From Paracyclopina nana (taxonomy: Eukaryota; Arthropoda; Copepoda; Cyclopoida; Cyclopettidae): a DNA stretch of 64,000 nt. The number at the start of each line of letters is the position of its first letter. Positions within the stretch are counted from its first letter, which is position 1. The stretch covers positions 4,784,001 through 4,848,000 of the forward strand of contig JAGUCH010000009.1 of NCBI GenBank assembly GCA_019096065.1. The letters are read 5' to 3'. The notes below the pieces were generated by a model that was not told the origin of the DNA, did no database searches, and saw only the letters and a list, made by a program, of their open reading frames with translations. This document shows, one piece after another, positions 11,391-23,076 of the stretch. A program made the translations under genes and the position numbers.

Positions 11391-14300
11391 ATGATGTTAC
11401 TCTTTATTTGCCTGGTTCTTGCCCTCATTTTCCCCATTGGCCTTTCTTGGGAGAAAAAAGCCTTGCAATGCTGGCAATGTGCATCCGTGCCTGGTAAGCA
11501 AACTTTACTCTGATCAAGGTTGCATCTCATATCACGTAAAGTTTGATCGTATTCATCAACATGGTAATTCAAAATCAACATTATGCTCTGTCCATCTGCT
11601 CACAAAATGTAAATGGTCGATATTTTGCAAAACTTCTGAGTTATTCATTTTTTTGGCCATATTTTTTTGAAGCATCTAATAATCCTGGTGTAATACATTT
11701 TGATTTTTTTCATGTACTACATTTTTGGCTAAATTTCGAGTATGCCAAAAACTGCTCTTTTTTAGGCTATGCAACGAAATGTCCTCAAGATGCATCCCTA
11801 TACCAACTTCCCGAATGGAACGCTTGCATGACTTGGACTTTGGATCGGGGCAACATTGTGGTGTTGCAGAATTTCGTCTATTCTCACAATGATTGCACCA
11901 AGGAAAAGTTGGACCATTGGGCTGAGTACATCCACCGAGTCTGGAGGGAGCCGGGAACTGCCAAATGCTGCTTTGAAGTATTTCTTTTTTGACAACCCAT
12001 CATGACTCTCGCATTTCAAGAGAGAAAACGCAATTCATTATTCTCAAATTGCAGGACGAGTGCAACAATGGATCCAATGTGACGCAACCTTCATCTCTGC
12101 AAGAGGAAAACAATAGCCAAGCAGCGCAAGTTGAACGGAAGGTGGACTGCTCCCAATGCTTGAGCATTCCGCATGCGTTCTGCTTGGCGGAGCCCCAAAA
12201 TGGGCCCAATTTGGTGCGCATGGACTTTGACGACATGGTCGAAAAAATGGATTCAGCTCATGTGTGCACCTGCGCTGATGGCTACATTCCGATCTACCAT
12301 GACATTGATGGATCTCTGATCAGGTACTCTCAAAAAAAACGGGTGAAATCCTGAGGTTGCATTCTTCTTTGTCAAAGGTGCCATGATCCCATCATTGCAA
12401 CTTCCGTCATCCATGGGCGATGCTTGAGGCAAAGCCACTGCACTGGGCTGGCCAACTCCATATGCCAAGACGATCCGGATGTCAAATTGGCCAATGGGCT
12501 GCCAATCAAAACTTGCCAATGCATGTCTGGCTACGTAGATAGGAAATTTGGATGCGACCTCGACATAGTACAACCAAGCGAGAACTCAATCAGCACCAAA
12601 GCTGGTGATTGTTTTAGCTAAGCGAAGCGTTTTGAAGTTAAGCTAGGCTCTTTGGAGGCTAATAGCTAAAGAGTTGTTGAGTCGATTGGAAGCAAACTTT
12701 GCAGGATTCATCAGTGCGACTAACTATGGCTGTGTATTTGGTTGAGACCCAAGGTCACCAACTGGAGGCCGCTTAAAACGGTAAGCAAGGCAGCTTATCG
12801 TAGATTATCGTAGGAAAACTGGCCTCCATGCACTAATCGGCCTTCGATCCGGATGAATTATGTCACGTAAAATTATTCGGGTCAACTGAAGAATCCAGCC
12901 AAGTTTGGTGCCAATCGGCTCAGTGGTTATCGAGCTTAAAGCCTCCAAAAAGCCTTGCTTCGCATTATTGGAGCCTTGCTAGATGAATGTGAGAACGGAG
13001 GAGATTTTTAATTTAGTGACCGAGGACGAAGCAAGTATTGACGCAGATCGAGCCATCTGCTCAGGCATGAACGAGACATGCGCTCTCATTGAGAACTCCA
13101 TATGCAACCTGGAGCAAGGCATTTGCCAATGCCTCGAGGGCTTTTTGCCAGTCTATGATGACGACCAGCCAATGAAGCTGACATGGTGCAAGGATCCCAT
13201 CGTGCTGACCTCAACTGTTGGAGGATATTGCCTTGTCCCCAGACACTGCTCCGGATTGATGGGGACAATATGCACCGACTCCAACCCCGGCGAAGGAGGC
13301 ACCTTCAAGAGGTACGCTCAAATCAGAGATTGCCAATGGCCAATATATGTGATCAGGTAGTTTCATTTCAGGTGCGAGTGCACGGGTGGGTTAAAGCCAG
13401 CTCTGCCCGATCCCAGCACTGGCATCGTCCGGAGATGCATTGGTCCCAATGAGGAGGGCGTCCTGTCTCTCATTTCTCAAGCATTGTTTGGCGAAAACAC
13501 CTCCATCGATCGGCTTCCAATCAAAGTGAGCCTCAAGTTGTCTGAAAAGGCTGCATTGGAGTCCTGCAAGAGCACAGTAAGCAAATTAAAGGCCCTGTTC
13601 ATCTGCAGCAATATCAACAAAATAAGGATGCCTATACCAGGAACTACAAACAGAACGCACGCAAAACTACAAATAACGAACGCGCACATGGACCTACAAA
13701 ACTTTTTTTTATTAAACCAACCGCATATGGACCTACACTGAACCAAGCGCACCCAAGCTACATTTAACAGATACGCACATGAACCTACATAAAAAGCTGT
13801 TAGCACAATGAACACTGATGATTCGCACATGAAACTACATTTGACTAAACGCACGGACTATTTGGACTTTTTTGACTAATTGGACTTTTTGGTCAATTGG
13901 CTTTTCTGCCATCTCAAACTTTTAGGACTTTTTAAGGACTATTTGTACTTAATGAACAATTTGGACTTTTTTGACTTTTTCAACTTTTCAAATGTAAAGA
14001 ACTATTTGGACTAATAGGACAATTTGGACTTTTTTGACTAATTGGGTTTTTTGGTCTATTGAATTTTCTACCTTTTCAAACTAGTCAAAATAGTCAAAAG
14101 ACCAAAAAGTCCAAATAGTCCAAAAAGTTCTCAAAGTTTGAAAAGGTAGAAAAGTTAATAGACAGCATAATTCTTCGGTAAATCCACTCATATTTTGTTA
14201 AAAGTAGGCAATTTTTAGCTAAAAATAGTACTTGAAATTGGGCTTTGCTCACGGAGGCTCTGGTAGTAATGATTTTTGCCGCCAGGAGGAGCTAATGATA

Positions 14301-17300
14301 CCCCAGCTAATAGCAGTGTAAGCTAAGCGGGCTGAAAATTGAATTTCGATCTGTTTCTGTTTCCACCCGCCCCGCTACTAGCCCCGATCTAAAAATATTG
14401 AACCTCCGATCAATTTTAAAAGCATCCAGATTTGATATATGTCAACTTCTTCACTCATATTTCAGTCTTCTAATTATTGAAAAGCAACTTTTAAGCTTGT
14501 TTTGTATTCATTCTAAGGGCGAATTCAGTTATAATTGCATGCTTTGTAGGACAATTTGCCCAAGAAAATCAAGCTTGATACACGGTGGAGCTTTCTGGAA
14601 AAGGCAGAAAATATCTCCTTTCTTGACAAAAACGCCAAATATTTCGTTTTTTAAATTCAAAAAGCCAAATGATAACGATTATGGGACGAACTAGTTTAAG
14701 CGACTTTAGCCCGGTTCCAACAACAAAATAAGTATAGTATAAGTACTATTAACCAGTATAGTATGGTACAGCTGAGCGCGCGAGCTAGCAGGCACCATAC
14801 TATACTTATAAGTATAAGTAAGGTGTCCATACTATACTGATTTTCATTGTTGGAACCGGGCTTTTGAAAAAGAATCGGAGGTTACTTCTAATGCCATCTT
14901 TTTTACATTATTCGGAAAAATGTAACTACACCGTGAGCAAAGCCCAATTGATAACCATCTGTAAAAAGTTTTTTAAACTATTTAAGGATAGTCTCACTCT
15001 TGTGGATTTTTGTGCATTTGGTTCATATTGATGTGCGTTCATTCTGTTGCCCAAGTGCTCTTTGATTTGCTTGTAGTTTAGTGTGCGTTTCCGTCATTTG
15101 TAGTTCATGTGCGATTAGTTGTATGTAGATTCATGTGCTATTGGGGTTGTATACATTCTAGGCCAAAAATCTTTGTGGTCTGACGTGCGCATTGTTTTGT
15201 AGGTTTATGTGCGATCGGTTGACTGTAGGACAAAGTACGCGCCCCCAAAATAACACGCGATATTTCGCAGATATTTGCAACTATCCGATATTTGTATAAA
15301 ATCCTTTTTCAGATTTTGACTTCGGGATCGGTCTTTTGGTACCAAAAGCAATACTACACTAACATAAAAATTCTCAGTTTCTCCGCCTTTCTCTTCTATA
15401 GTATTTTGCCAAAATATCAGCCATAATGTGCAGATGAACAGGCCATTTAAAATTGTTGTCACGGCCACTATTATTGTAGATCTGATATCTTGCAATTTAG
15501 ATGACTGTGGTTGAAATGAACGAGTGGATCCCGTCTGAGCAATTCGAGCTGAGCCGCGAGAATGTGAGCGATGCTTTGATGGGCGTGATCCAGGCCCGGC
15601 TGCCATCCTCCGCCCTGGGCCACCACGGGGTGCTCATCAGGCTGATGCCGGCCGCCATAGAGATTAAGGGCAACTTCATGTACAGCCTCTCCCTCCAGCG
15701 GAACAGGGTGATGACCATCAGGAAGTCGTTTGTCGACTCCGCCAACCAGAGGAGGGAGACTGTGCAGACGGAGCAGCTGAGCGGCTCCGTCAAGTGGATC
15801 AACAGCGAGACCTACACCGGCATCTGGTTCCTCCTCAAGTACGGATACATTGTCCTCGGCATTGTGGGCGAGCACACCGTTCGCAATCCTCTCATGGCGT
15901 GGAGGATGACAGCCCCGCCCCCTACGATGTGGGCGTGGCCGGCCTCACCTCCGAGGGCGCGGCTGTCTTCTACGGGGTCGACTGCCCGCTCATGAACAAG
16001 TTGACCTCCTTCTACCCCGAGGGCGCGTGCACCAAGGACGCAGACTGCGCGCACATCCCCAACACTTTGTGCAGGCGGGAAGATGAGCCGGAAATTGTGC
16101 CAAATACAACGCTCACCCTGCTCACCTGCAGGTGCGCTGAGGGCTATGAAAAATACCAGGTAAACATAAGCCCTAAATTAGCCCCTTCTCATATTTGTCT
16201 AGATAGGCTTCAACAATGTTAAGCAAGGCTCTTTGAAGGCTTATAACTCAACAATTACTGAGCAGATTGGCACCAAACTGAGCATGATTCGTCAGTAGTC
16301 TCTAATAATTGCTCATGCCAAAATTTGTCCGGATTTTTACATCCATAAATGTTGAGCAAAGCTGCCATACTTCACATTCTTAGTGGCTTCCAGTTGGCGG
16401 CCTCAGATCTCAACCAAATTCTGTACGTACATAGCTGTAGAAAGGCTCAATGAAGAATCCTACCAAGTTTGGCTCCAATCGGCTCTAGAACTGCTGAGGT
16501 ATTAGCTTCCAAAGAGTCTTGCTTAACTTTAAAGAGCTTTGCTTAACTTATTTGAGAACGAGCTATAAGGCCGTTCTCATATTGCCGGAAAAAGCTTAGC
16601 TAAGGTAACAATAGCTAAGCAAACGCTCAACATGTACTACATTCACAAAAACAGCTGCTTTGCTTGAAATGTTGAGCGTTTGCTTAGCTTTTTTACCTTT
16701 GCTTAGCTATTTCTGGCATTATGAAAACGGCCTATTATCTCTGTTTGAACCAGTCTTAAGTAAGGCGTTATGCAAAGAAAATAGTGCAGCTTTCCAATTT
16801 TGATTGTTCGAATGATGCTTGGGTTAGTAGCTTTCCAAATTGGTGCTGGGCTTATCTATAAGTCATTTGGATATAGATATAAGGAATCAATCATTCAGTG
16901 TAAACATAGTAATTATCTCGCGGAGTTTGAGGCTTACATGAATTAAGTAAATGTGGTTTGATTTTGCACAGATCCTTTTCGAACAATCAAGCACGGATGC
17001 TACGATCCCATCAAGAAGAGCTTAACAGTGAACGCTAGGTGCTTGTCAGACAAGCATTGTGCGTTTTTGAACAATACAGAATGTGTGCCATCGCTTTTTG
17101 ATGCCAACCTGAAAACCTGCAGGTGCAAGAAAGGCACCTTGCCCATGGCAAATTTGAAAGACTCCGGCCTCGTGCCCGGTTGCGAAGCAACAGAATTTGC
17201 CAAACTTCTCACTGTGGACAGCTGCAAGCGGAATTTTGTCTTAGGAGCAACTACGGTAAGCAAGTTCCCAGTTCGTTTGGCACACACGCTTAAAATTCGA

Positions 17301-17853
17301 ATTGACAGCAATGGATTCCCGTCACTGTGATGAAAATGCCCTTTAGGGCAGCAGCCAAAGTCTACTCCATGGCTTTCTATGTGAAATTCGTGGGTGCTGC
17401 CAACCCCGTAAACACCACGATTGCCATCAAGCTATTGGATGCCAACCAAAGTCCGGACAAACTGTACAAGATCACCATTTCTACCACTGGCCAGGCAGCC
17501 ATTTACGAGAATGTGCAGGGCTCCAGATTCCTCTTTGGCACATTCAACAGGGAATCTCCCCAAGTGGTCGACTCGGTGATTGATCCCAATGAATTCACGT
17601 CCACCATGTACATGGGATTCTGGGTCAGGTAACTCATTGAGAATATCATTTTTCTGCCTGGTTTTCAATGCTTAAGTGAAGGTACCACTCCACCTCTGGC
17701 CTGGTATCCATGGGCAGGATTGGCCAGGACAGCGCACTCCTGGGCTGGACGGATACTTCCAATACAGCCCTGAATGGCACAGAATACGTTGGCTTCGAGG
17801 TCGAGTCCGGAGGAAATGCAGATTTTGGAGCTGTTTGCTTTGACGTGATCTAA
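11391..17853 (+). CDS. Secreted Ly6/quiver-EB module-Methyltransf_FA (FAMeT-like) multidomain protein, ten exons, one apparent frameshift
   Basis: Proposed exons: 11391-11493, 11766-11977, 12055-12323, 12378-12604, 13017-13311, 13372-13576, 15501-16159, 16992-17255, 17309-17628, 17682-17853. All junctions are GT-AG and phases agree. With one missing base in exon 7 restored the total would be 909 codons. The protein starts with a signal peptide (MMLLFICLVLALIFPIGLS). A Ly6/uPAR domain of the quiver/sleepless type follows (CWQC, later CC and DECN). Next come cysteine modules of EB/EGF type (pattern C-x-G-x-C...C-x-C-x-x-GY) in exons 3-6, the end of 7 and 8. The exon 6-7 region matches a Methyltransf_FA domain (GIWFLLKYGYIVLG), and exons 9-10 encode a second one (GFWVR, GWTDTSN, YVGFEV). 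Methyltransf_FA domains occur in farnesoic acid O-methyltransferase-like proteins, but enzymatic activity is doubtful; a secreted binding role is equally possible. The exon 8 acceptor (AAG at 16991) was chosen for phase; TTTTGCACAG at 16971 looks stronger but would not fit. Introns 4, 6 and 7 contain transposable elements. Confidence 0.8.
12618..12985. repeat. Intronic MITE of the CAAGGCTCTTTGGAGGC core family
   Basis: Fills about 368 of the 412 nt of intron 4 of the Ly6-EB-FAMeT gene. It shares the internal blocks GGCTCTTTGGAGGC and CCAAGTTTGGTGCCAATCGG with the MITEs in papilin introns. The ends are degenerate. Confidence 0.7.
13591..15444. mobile_element. Fold-back-like element in intron 6 of the FAMeT-like gene
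   Basis: Ends GGCCCTGTTCATCTGCA (left) and TGCAGATGAACAGGCC (right) are inverted repeats flanked by ATTAAA / ATTTAAA. The arms carry degenerate tandem units such as CGCACATGAACCTACA (left, 13,660-13,860) and the reverse complement (right, 15,020-15,230). The middle holds a TTGGACTTTTTTGACTAA palindromic region (13,855-14,150) and a GCCCGGTTCCAAC MITE (14,709-14,861). No transposase frame is visible, so it would be non-autonomous. Confidence 0.65.
14709..14861. repeat. GCCCGGTTCCAAC-family MITE nested in the fold-back element
   Basis: 153-bp palindrome with diverged arms (AAGTATAGTATAAG) but the conserved centre GAGCTGAGCGCGCGAGCTAGC-like core. It is flanked by TTTA and TTTT. Confidence 0.8.
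15880..15910 (+). other. Apparent one-base deletion (frameshift) in exon 7 of the Ly6-EB-FAMeT gene
   Basis: From 15501 the frame encodes the first part of the Methyltransf_FA domain up to about NPLMAW near 15,895-15,903. The continuation of the domain (DDSPAPYDVGVAGL) and the following EB module up to the donor at 16,159 are in another frame. The shift matches one missing base. No splice sites bracket it. Exon 7 has 659 nt; 660 would keep all downstream phases. It may be a sequence error or a real lesion. Confidence 0.75.
16181..16563. repeat. Intronic MITE, GCCCGTTCTCATAT family
   Basis: About 383 bp, beginning GCCCCTTCTCATATTTGTC and ending TTGAGAACGAGC, flanked by TA on both sides, in intron 7. 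Internal blocks match the copies in papilin introns. Confidence 0.8.
16569..16732. repeat. Intronic MITE, GGCCGTTCTCATATTGCC family
   Basis: 164 bp with inverted ends GGCCGTTCTCATATTGCC / GGCATTATGAAAACGGCC, only 5 bp after the preceding MITE in the same intron. Confidence 0.8.
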
Positions 17854-17943
17854 AACCTCAAAGTTGTTTTGAAAGCTTGTCTTACATTATCATAGTTATG
17901 TAGTATTTGTGCCTCATTTTGAAGGAGAACCAGATTTTAGATG

Positions 17944-18576
17944 CTATGAAGAACGAGCTGCTTTTTCTTCCTTTTTCTTCATTTGCCTCCATTCCCAAGG
18001 TGGGGTGGGATTCTTCTGACGGAAAATGCCCTTCCTTTTGGCTTTGGCTGAGGCCTCCAGCCTCGCGAATTCCGCTGACTCACTGTAGCTTTTGTAGTGC
18101 CAAGCCAAGCCTTGCTCCAAAAAGAGCCTTGTTTGCACATCGCCTAAGCTCAAATACTTTGAATACTGCCTGGATCTAATATGTCTTATTTCAAGATGTC
18201 ACCTTCCCACGTATAATTTTGCCACTGTCCGTCCATATCGATCCACATCCACCACTTTGATCTTGGCATCCTTGAGCAAAGCCATTTTCTATGAATGAGA
18301 GCTCATTGCAGAGAACTAATCATGCATAATTAATGGATGCACCTTGAGGAACTCTTTGGCCTCTTTGCCACAAGGTTGATCCGTTTCTGGAGTGTCAATT
18401 TCAGCGAGCCGGATTTTCAGCTCGTCTTTCGATTTCGAGTCCGGCAAAAGGTGACAGTGTCACCATCATGAACCTTAGTTACAACACCTTTCTGCATTGA
18501 AAAAGCTTGTGTATCATGCCCTATAATGCCAACAAAACGAAACACTTACAATGCAGTCTCTCCTTCCATTTGACAT
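17944..18576 (-). CDS. Staphylococcal-nuclease-like (SNase/TNase fold) protein, four exons, one apparent frameshift
   Basis: Exons in transcript order: 18576-18550, 18491-18343, 18288-18203, 18169-17944, which would give about 162 aa if one missing base in exon 2 is allowed for. SNase landmarks are all visible: VHDGDTVTF at the start, KIRLAEIDTPE with the catalytic Arg and Glu, the GKEAKEFL helix, DRYGRTVA with the second catalytic Arg, LAWHY, and the terminal NPTPPWEWR. The active-site residues of the family are therefore kept. No signal peptide is seen, so it is probably intracellular. Exon 2 has 149 nt where 150 are needed; the frame changes just after VTF in a TTTT run (about 18,445). The last intron would be only 33 nt, compared with 54-58 nt for the other two. 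The stop is 90 bp from the stop of the convergent plus-strand gene, so the 3' UTRs probably overlap. Confidence 0.75.
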
Positions 18577-21357
18577 TTTTAGTAGTATATCTTCTGAGCA
18601 ATTGCTAGTAGTGACTCACTTTTTGCATTAGCCTGCTTTGTTATCACTCAAGTTTCTTATCTGACGTAAATCCAATAAAATCCCATCATGACTTGAAATA
18701 AACTTAAGGGAAAATATAGGGGCTATATTAGATTTATTGGAATCACAATCAGTCAGTATCAAGAGTCAACAATTACTCAGATAAAAGCCAAACTCTAAGA
18801 GCAAAGGCCTTTCTCCCACGATCCCCTCTTGGTGCTAATTTATTGCTGCAAGTGCAGAAGAACCAATCTGCAAAAGAGGTGCATAGATGGCGTATGATTT
18901 ATGCAAGCAAAATTGACTTGCTCACACGTGGAAAGTCTTGATGGGGGAGAAGAGTAATTTGGAGGGTAATACAAAATACTGCCCACAATCGCGCATAAAC
19001 ACTCACATATTATGGCTGATATTTTGGCAAAATATATGAGACAAAAAATGGAATTTTGATTAAGCTGCATAGTGTCTTTTGGTACTTTAATGTCCTGTTC
19101 GTATACGCCCCAAACTCCTTAAGAAAATGTACGAAAAACACCTCAAGGAATGGAGAATAATAGTTCCTCGCATATTTTTCAGTTCCTCGCTTTGCTCTGC
19201 TGAAAAATAGTCGCTCGGTTATCAAATCTTTCCCGACCTCTCAGGGATTTTTCTTGGGGCCTAACTTTTGCTGAGGGTGATAGGGATTCATTTTTCTCTA
19301 CCAATAAACGCAAATCCTTGGTAGCTTGAAATTCCAAGATTATCGCGACCTAAAAATTCGACGCGCTACTATGCAAGTTATTGTGACATCAGAAAGAAAA
19401 GCGAGCTATGTTCAGTAGTGATGGAACGAGCCTTCAGCTTGATCAAGCTTCAAGCTTTTTGAAAGGTGTTCGAGCAATCCCAAGCTTTTGAAAATTATTT
19501 TCAAGCTTTTTCAAGCTCAAAATTTCACATGTAGCTCAAGAAGAGTTTTAGTTTTAGCATCATTCGGAGGATATATTTGAGAATTTGGCTTGATTTTGCA
19601 CCTTTTATTATTGGTTGACTGGCCGTAAGCAAAAAATATTGCATCCTTTTTTTTTAGCTTAATAGCAAATTGGCCTGGTGGCACTTTTTTTTCCCGGGAA
19701 AAAATCATATCATCCCTGGTGCGAGAAAAAGCTGAGAAGCATTTGGAAATTGAAAGCCTACCTGGGATTTGCGGTTACTGGTAGAGAAAAATTGTCTCAT
19801 GACGCTAATACTAAAAAATCAGATTGTCTTTAAGCCAACTTGAAAGTAAACAAATCTAATTTAAATCAGATCGACTTTAAGCCAACTTTCTCGAGAAAGG
19901 AGGAAAATTGTCTGATCGCAAACGCTAGCTGATGTAAAGATATCAGATCGACTTTAAGCCAACTTGGAAGCAAACAAATCTAATTTTGGCTACAGAGCAC
20001 TTCACATTTTACTCATATTGAGCAAAATCAATAGTTAAATTTCCTCTTTTATCAAAGAAACGTGAAGAAAGCTTGTTTGTTATGAAAAATGCTGAAAACC
20101 AAACGATGAAAAAGTAAAAACTGCCATTAAAAACGCTGCTCGGCCCCAAGCTTAACTTGTAGGGAGGCAGCCAGAAGCATATTCACTTTTCCTTAAAACA
20201 ATTTTTTCCTTACCTTTTTACATTAATGCTCTGTTCATCTACAAACTCCTTAAGGAATCGGAACGCGAAATTCCTTTGCGCAAAGGAGTTCTCAGTACAT
20301 AAACTAGCTGCGTAGAGTTGTCATTATGCATGGTTTCGTCTAATGCATTTCTTAAGGAACTGTAGATGAACAGAATATAACAAGGCATAAAATCTTAAAG
20401 GTATGGGAAAAATGAGAACGGCCTCAGATTTTCCTTGTTGAACCGGGCTTTTTTATGAGGGTTGTCAAAACCAAGCACAGGTTGGGAAGCATTTCTGCGA
20501 TCATTTTGCTAATACTTAATTGACCTTTCACAGTTCCAAACCAGAAATTCTGAGCCCTCATACGCTAAAATGACCCTCACTGAAACTGGTTCTGATTTGA
20601 CTACCACTTGTGCAGTTATATTTCAAGCTCGCTTGCTAAATAATCCGCTCAAGATAATTATGCTTACCATGCCGGTTGTTCATGAGGAAATCATATTGCG
20701 GCGAGGCAGAAGCATTGATCGATATTTCTCTTTTTGCTTGCCTTTCTCAACCTTAATATGAACGAAGCAACTTGCCTGTTTTGAGCTTTTTGTCATTTTC
20801 TCCACATTTTTGCTATTGCATCAGTCTTCCCAAACTGTTGGCTCTAAGGTCAATTTGTAAGATGGAAACAAAGTGCAATTGTGACTGCTTACATCGCAAT
20901 AAATGGCATTTTTGCACCATTTACGGCCATGACGCTAAAATACTACTTTTTGTGCAAAAACATTTGATGCTTTTATGCGCTTACAGCCAAAAATAGTTCC
21001 CAAGCAGCTCGGAAAGTATTGGAAAACGTCAAAATATTTTCTCTCGGCAATTGTTGACATTTCATGAGCACAGCGGCCTTGATTGATGTAAATTGCCCTG
21101 AATTATTACGTTAATTTTGGTACAGTGAATAATTCAATGTTTATACTGTTTTTACGTTTGTAAAGTTGGGCAACCTCACAAAAACCTTTGAAAACGAGCT
21201 GATTTATCACAAACAGCCAAAATCAAGACGACTTTGAAGCTTTGCTTTGAGATCGAATTTGGGATTCGTAGGAATGTATTGAACTAGCTTTCCAATGTCA
21301 ATCATTACTTTTACAGAAAAATATTAAATATAATCATTTCTTGAGTTTTCATCTCAT
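18577..21357. other. Repeat-rich intergenic region without supported genes
   Basis: From 19,091 it consists largely of pieces of the TGYCCTGTTCATGTA MITE family (19,091-19,125 and about 19,790-20,220) separated by a dispersed repeat (19,170-19,345, an inverted relative of 10,325-10,500). A small MITE follows at 20,227-20,377 and a GCCCGGTTCCAAC remnant near 20,425-20,450. The remainder to 21,357 is AT-rich with no recognisable coding sequence. Confidence 0.55.
20227..20377. repeat. MITE, TGCTCTGTTCATCTACA family
   Basis: About 151 bp with ends TGCTCTGTTCATCTACAAAC / TGTAGATGAACAGAATA and inner CTCCTTAAGGAA / TTTCTTAAGGAA blocks. Two further copies: 52,543-52,721 (nested in another MITE) and 63,338-63,509. 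Confidence 0.8.
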
Positions 21358-21893
21358 TGGCTTATTATCTCTTCCGCGTCTTTGATCGTGGCACGCTTAC
21401 GGTTGTAATCGCTTCTTAAGGCCAATTTCATATAAGCAAGCTCAAAAAAGCAAGGTACTTTGGAAGCTTATAGCTCATCAACTACTGAATCGATTGGCGC
21501 CAAATCTGGTATGATTCGTTATGAGAGCATAATAAGCCACTATGCCAAATTTCAACTGGATCTGACGATCCCCTCCATAGGCTGACTTCACCTGCCCGAA
21601 TAGACAAGCTAGGTACCTAGCTTTGCTTATTAAATGGCCTCCACTATACGGCCTCGAAACTTTACCAAATTTGAAACACAGATGTAGGCTGACATTTTGA
21701 TGAACCGTACCAAATTTGGTGCCAATACATTCAGTATTTGCTGAGATATTAGCCTCCAAAGAACCTAGCTTAGCTTGCCTTAGCTGGGCTTATATGAAAT
21801 CGGCCTAATCTGACATCGCAATCTCGTTAGTAAATTAGAACCGATAATAACCGTAAGCATGCCACCATCAAAGACGCGGAAGATAATGAGCCA
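21358..21893. repeat. TGGCTCATTATCTTCC hairpin MITE split by a second MITE
   Basis: The left half (21,358-21,419) and right half (21,806-21,893) match the intact hairpin at 4142-4288. The gap is filled by the MITE at 21,420-21,805. Confidence 0.8.
21420..21805. repeat. MITE, GGCCGATTTCATATAA family, nested copy
   Basis: 386 bp with inverted ends GGCCAATTTCATATAAGC / TTATATGAAATCGGCC. A second copy in inverted orientation is at 36,393-36,774, on the other side of the 14-kb composite element. Its core (CTTTGGAAGCTTATAGCTCA) is shared with other MITE families of this window. Confidence 0.85.
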
Positions 21894-22044
21894 AAAGCCC
21901 GGTTCCAACAAGGAAAATCAGCATAGTCAAGAGACGTAACTTGACTTTTTAGGTAGTGGCCAGGTGTCCAGGGACACAGAAATCGCGAAACTTGTGCCAT
22001 ACAGGCCAGCCCAGAGCAGGCACACAGAATGACTTGCGCCTACA

Positions 22045-23076
22045 ATTGGTGGCGCAGTGGCTCAGTGGCGCAGGGGTCAATGGCCGCGAGTAGCTAGCCT
22101 ACGCACCCTCTAACGCCTGCCCGGTCTGCGCGCGATTGTGGCTTGTGGGCATATGGATGCCATTTTTATTTGAAACTTCTTGTGGCGCAGTGGCTCAGTG
22201 GCGCAGGGGTCAATGACCAATAATAAAGTTCGCGCACGCTTGTGGCTTGTGGGCATGTGGATGCCATTTTTTATTTGAAACTTCATGTGGCGCAGTGGCT
22301 CAGTGGCGCAGGGGTCAATGACCAATAATAAAGTTCGCGCACGCTTGTGGCTTGTAGGCATGTGGATGCCATTTTTATTTGAAACTACATGAGGCGCAGT
22401 GGCTCAGAGGCGCAGGGGTCAATGACCAATAATAAAGTTCGCGCACGCTTGTGGCTTGTGGGCATGTGGATGCCATTTTTTATTTGAAACTTCATGTGGC
22501 GCAGTGGCTCAGTGGCGCAGGGGTCAATGACCAATAATAAAGTTCGCGCACGCTTGTGGCTTGTGGGCATGTGGATGCCATTTTTTATTTGAAACTTCAT
22601 GTGGCGCAGTGGCTCAGTGGCGCAGGGGTCAATGACCAATAATAAAGTTCGCGCACGCTTGTGGCTTGTGGGCATGTGGATGCCATTTTTTATTTGAAAC
22701 TTCATGTGGCGCAGTGGCTCAGTGGCGCAGGGGTCAATGACCAATAATAAAGTTCGCGCACGCTTGTGGCTTGTAGGCATGTGGATGCCATTTTTATTTG
22801 AAACTACATGAGGCGCAGTGGCTCAGAGGCGCAGGGGTCAATGACCAATAATAAAGTTCGCGCACGCTTGTGGCTTGTGGGCATGTGGATGCCATTTTTT
22901 ATTTGAAACTTCATGTGGCGCAGTGGCTCAGTGGCGCAGGGGTCAATGACCAATAATAAAGTTCGCGCACGCTTGTGGCTTGTGGGCATGTGGATGCCAT
23001 TTTTTATTTGAAACTTCATGTGGCGCAGTGGCTCAGAGGCGCAGGGGTCAATGACCAATAATAAAGTTCGCGCACT
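22045..23076 (+). repeat. Left-arm tandem array, ~105-bp unit
   Basis: Nine to ten units beginning GTGGCGCAGTGGCTCAGTGG and containing GGGGTCAATGACC and AAAGTTCGCGCACGC. Units are 95-99 % alike. Two variant units (GAGGCGCAGTGGCTCAGAGG) recur at regular spacing, suggesting that blocks of several units were duplicated together. Because 105 is divisible by three, long repetitive open frames appear on the minus strand; these are not genes. Confidence 0.9.

Noticed and set aside
22045..23076. CRISPR array or bacterial repeat
   Set aside because: The units have no variable spacers, and the context is clearly animal with spliced genes.
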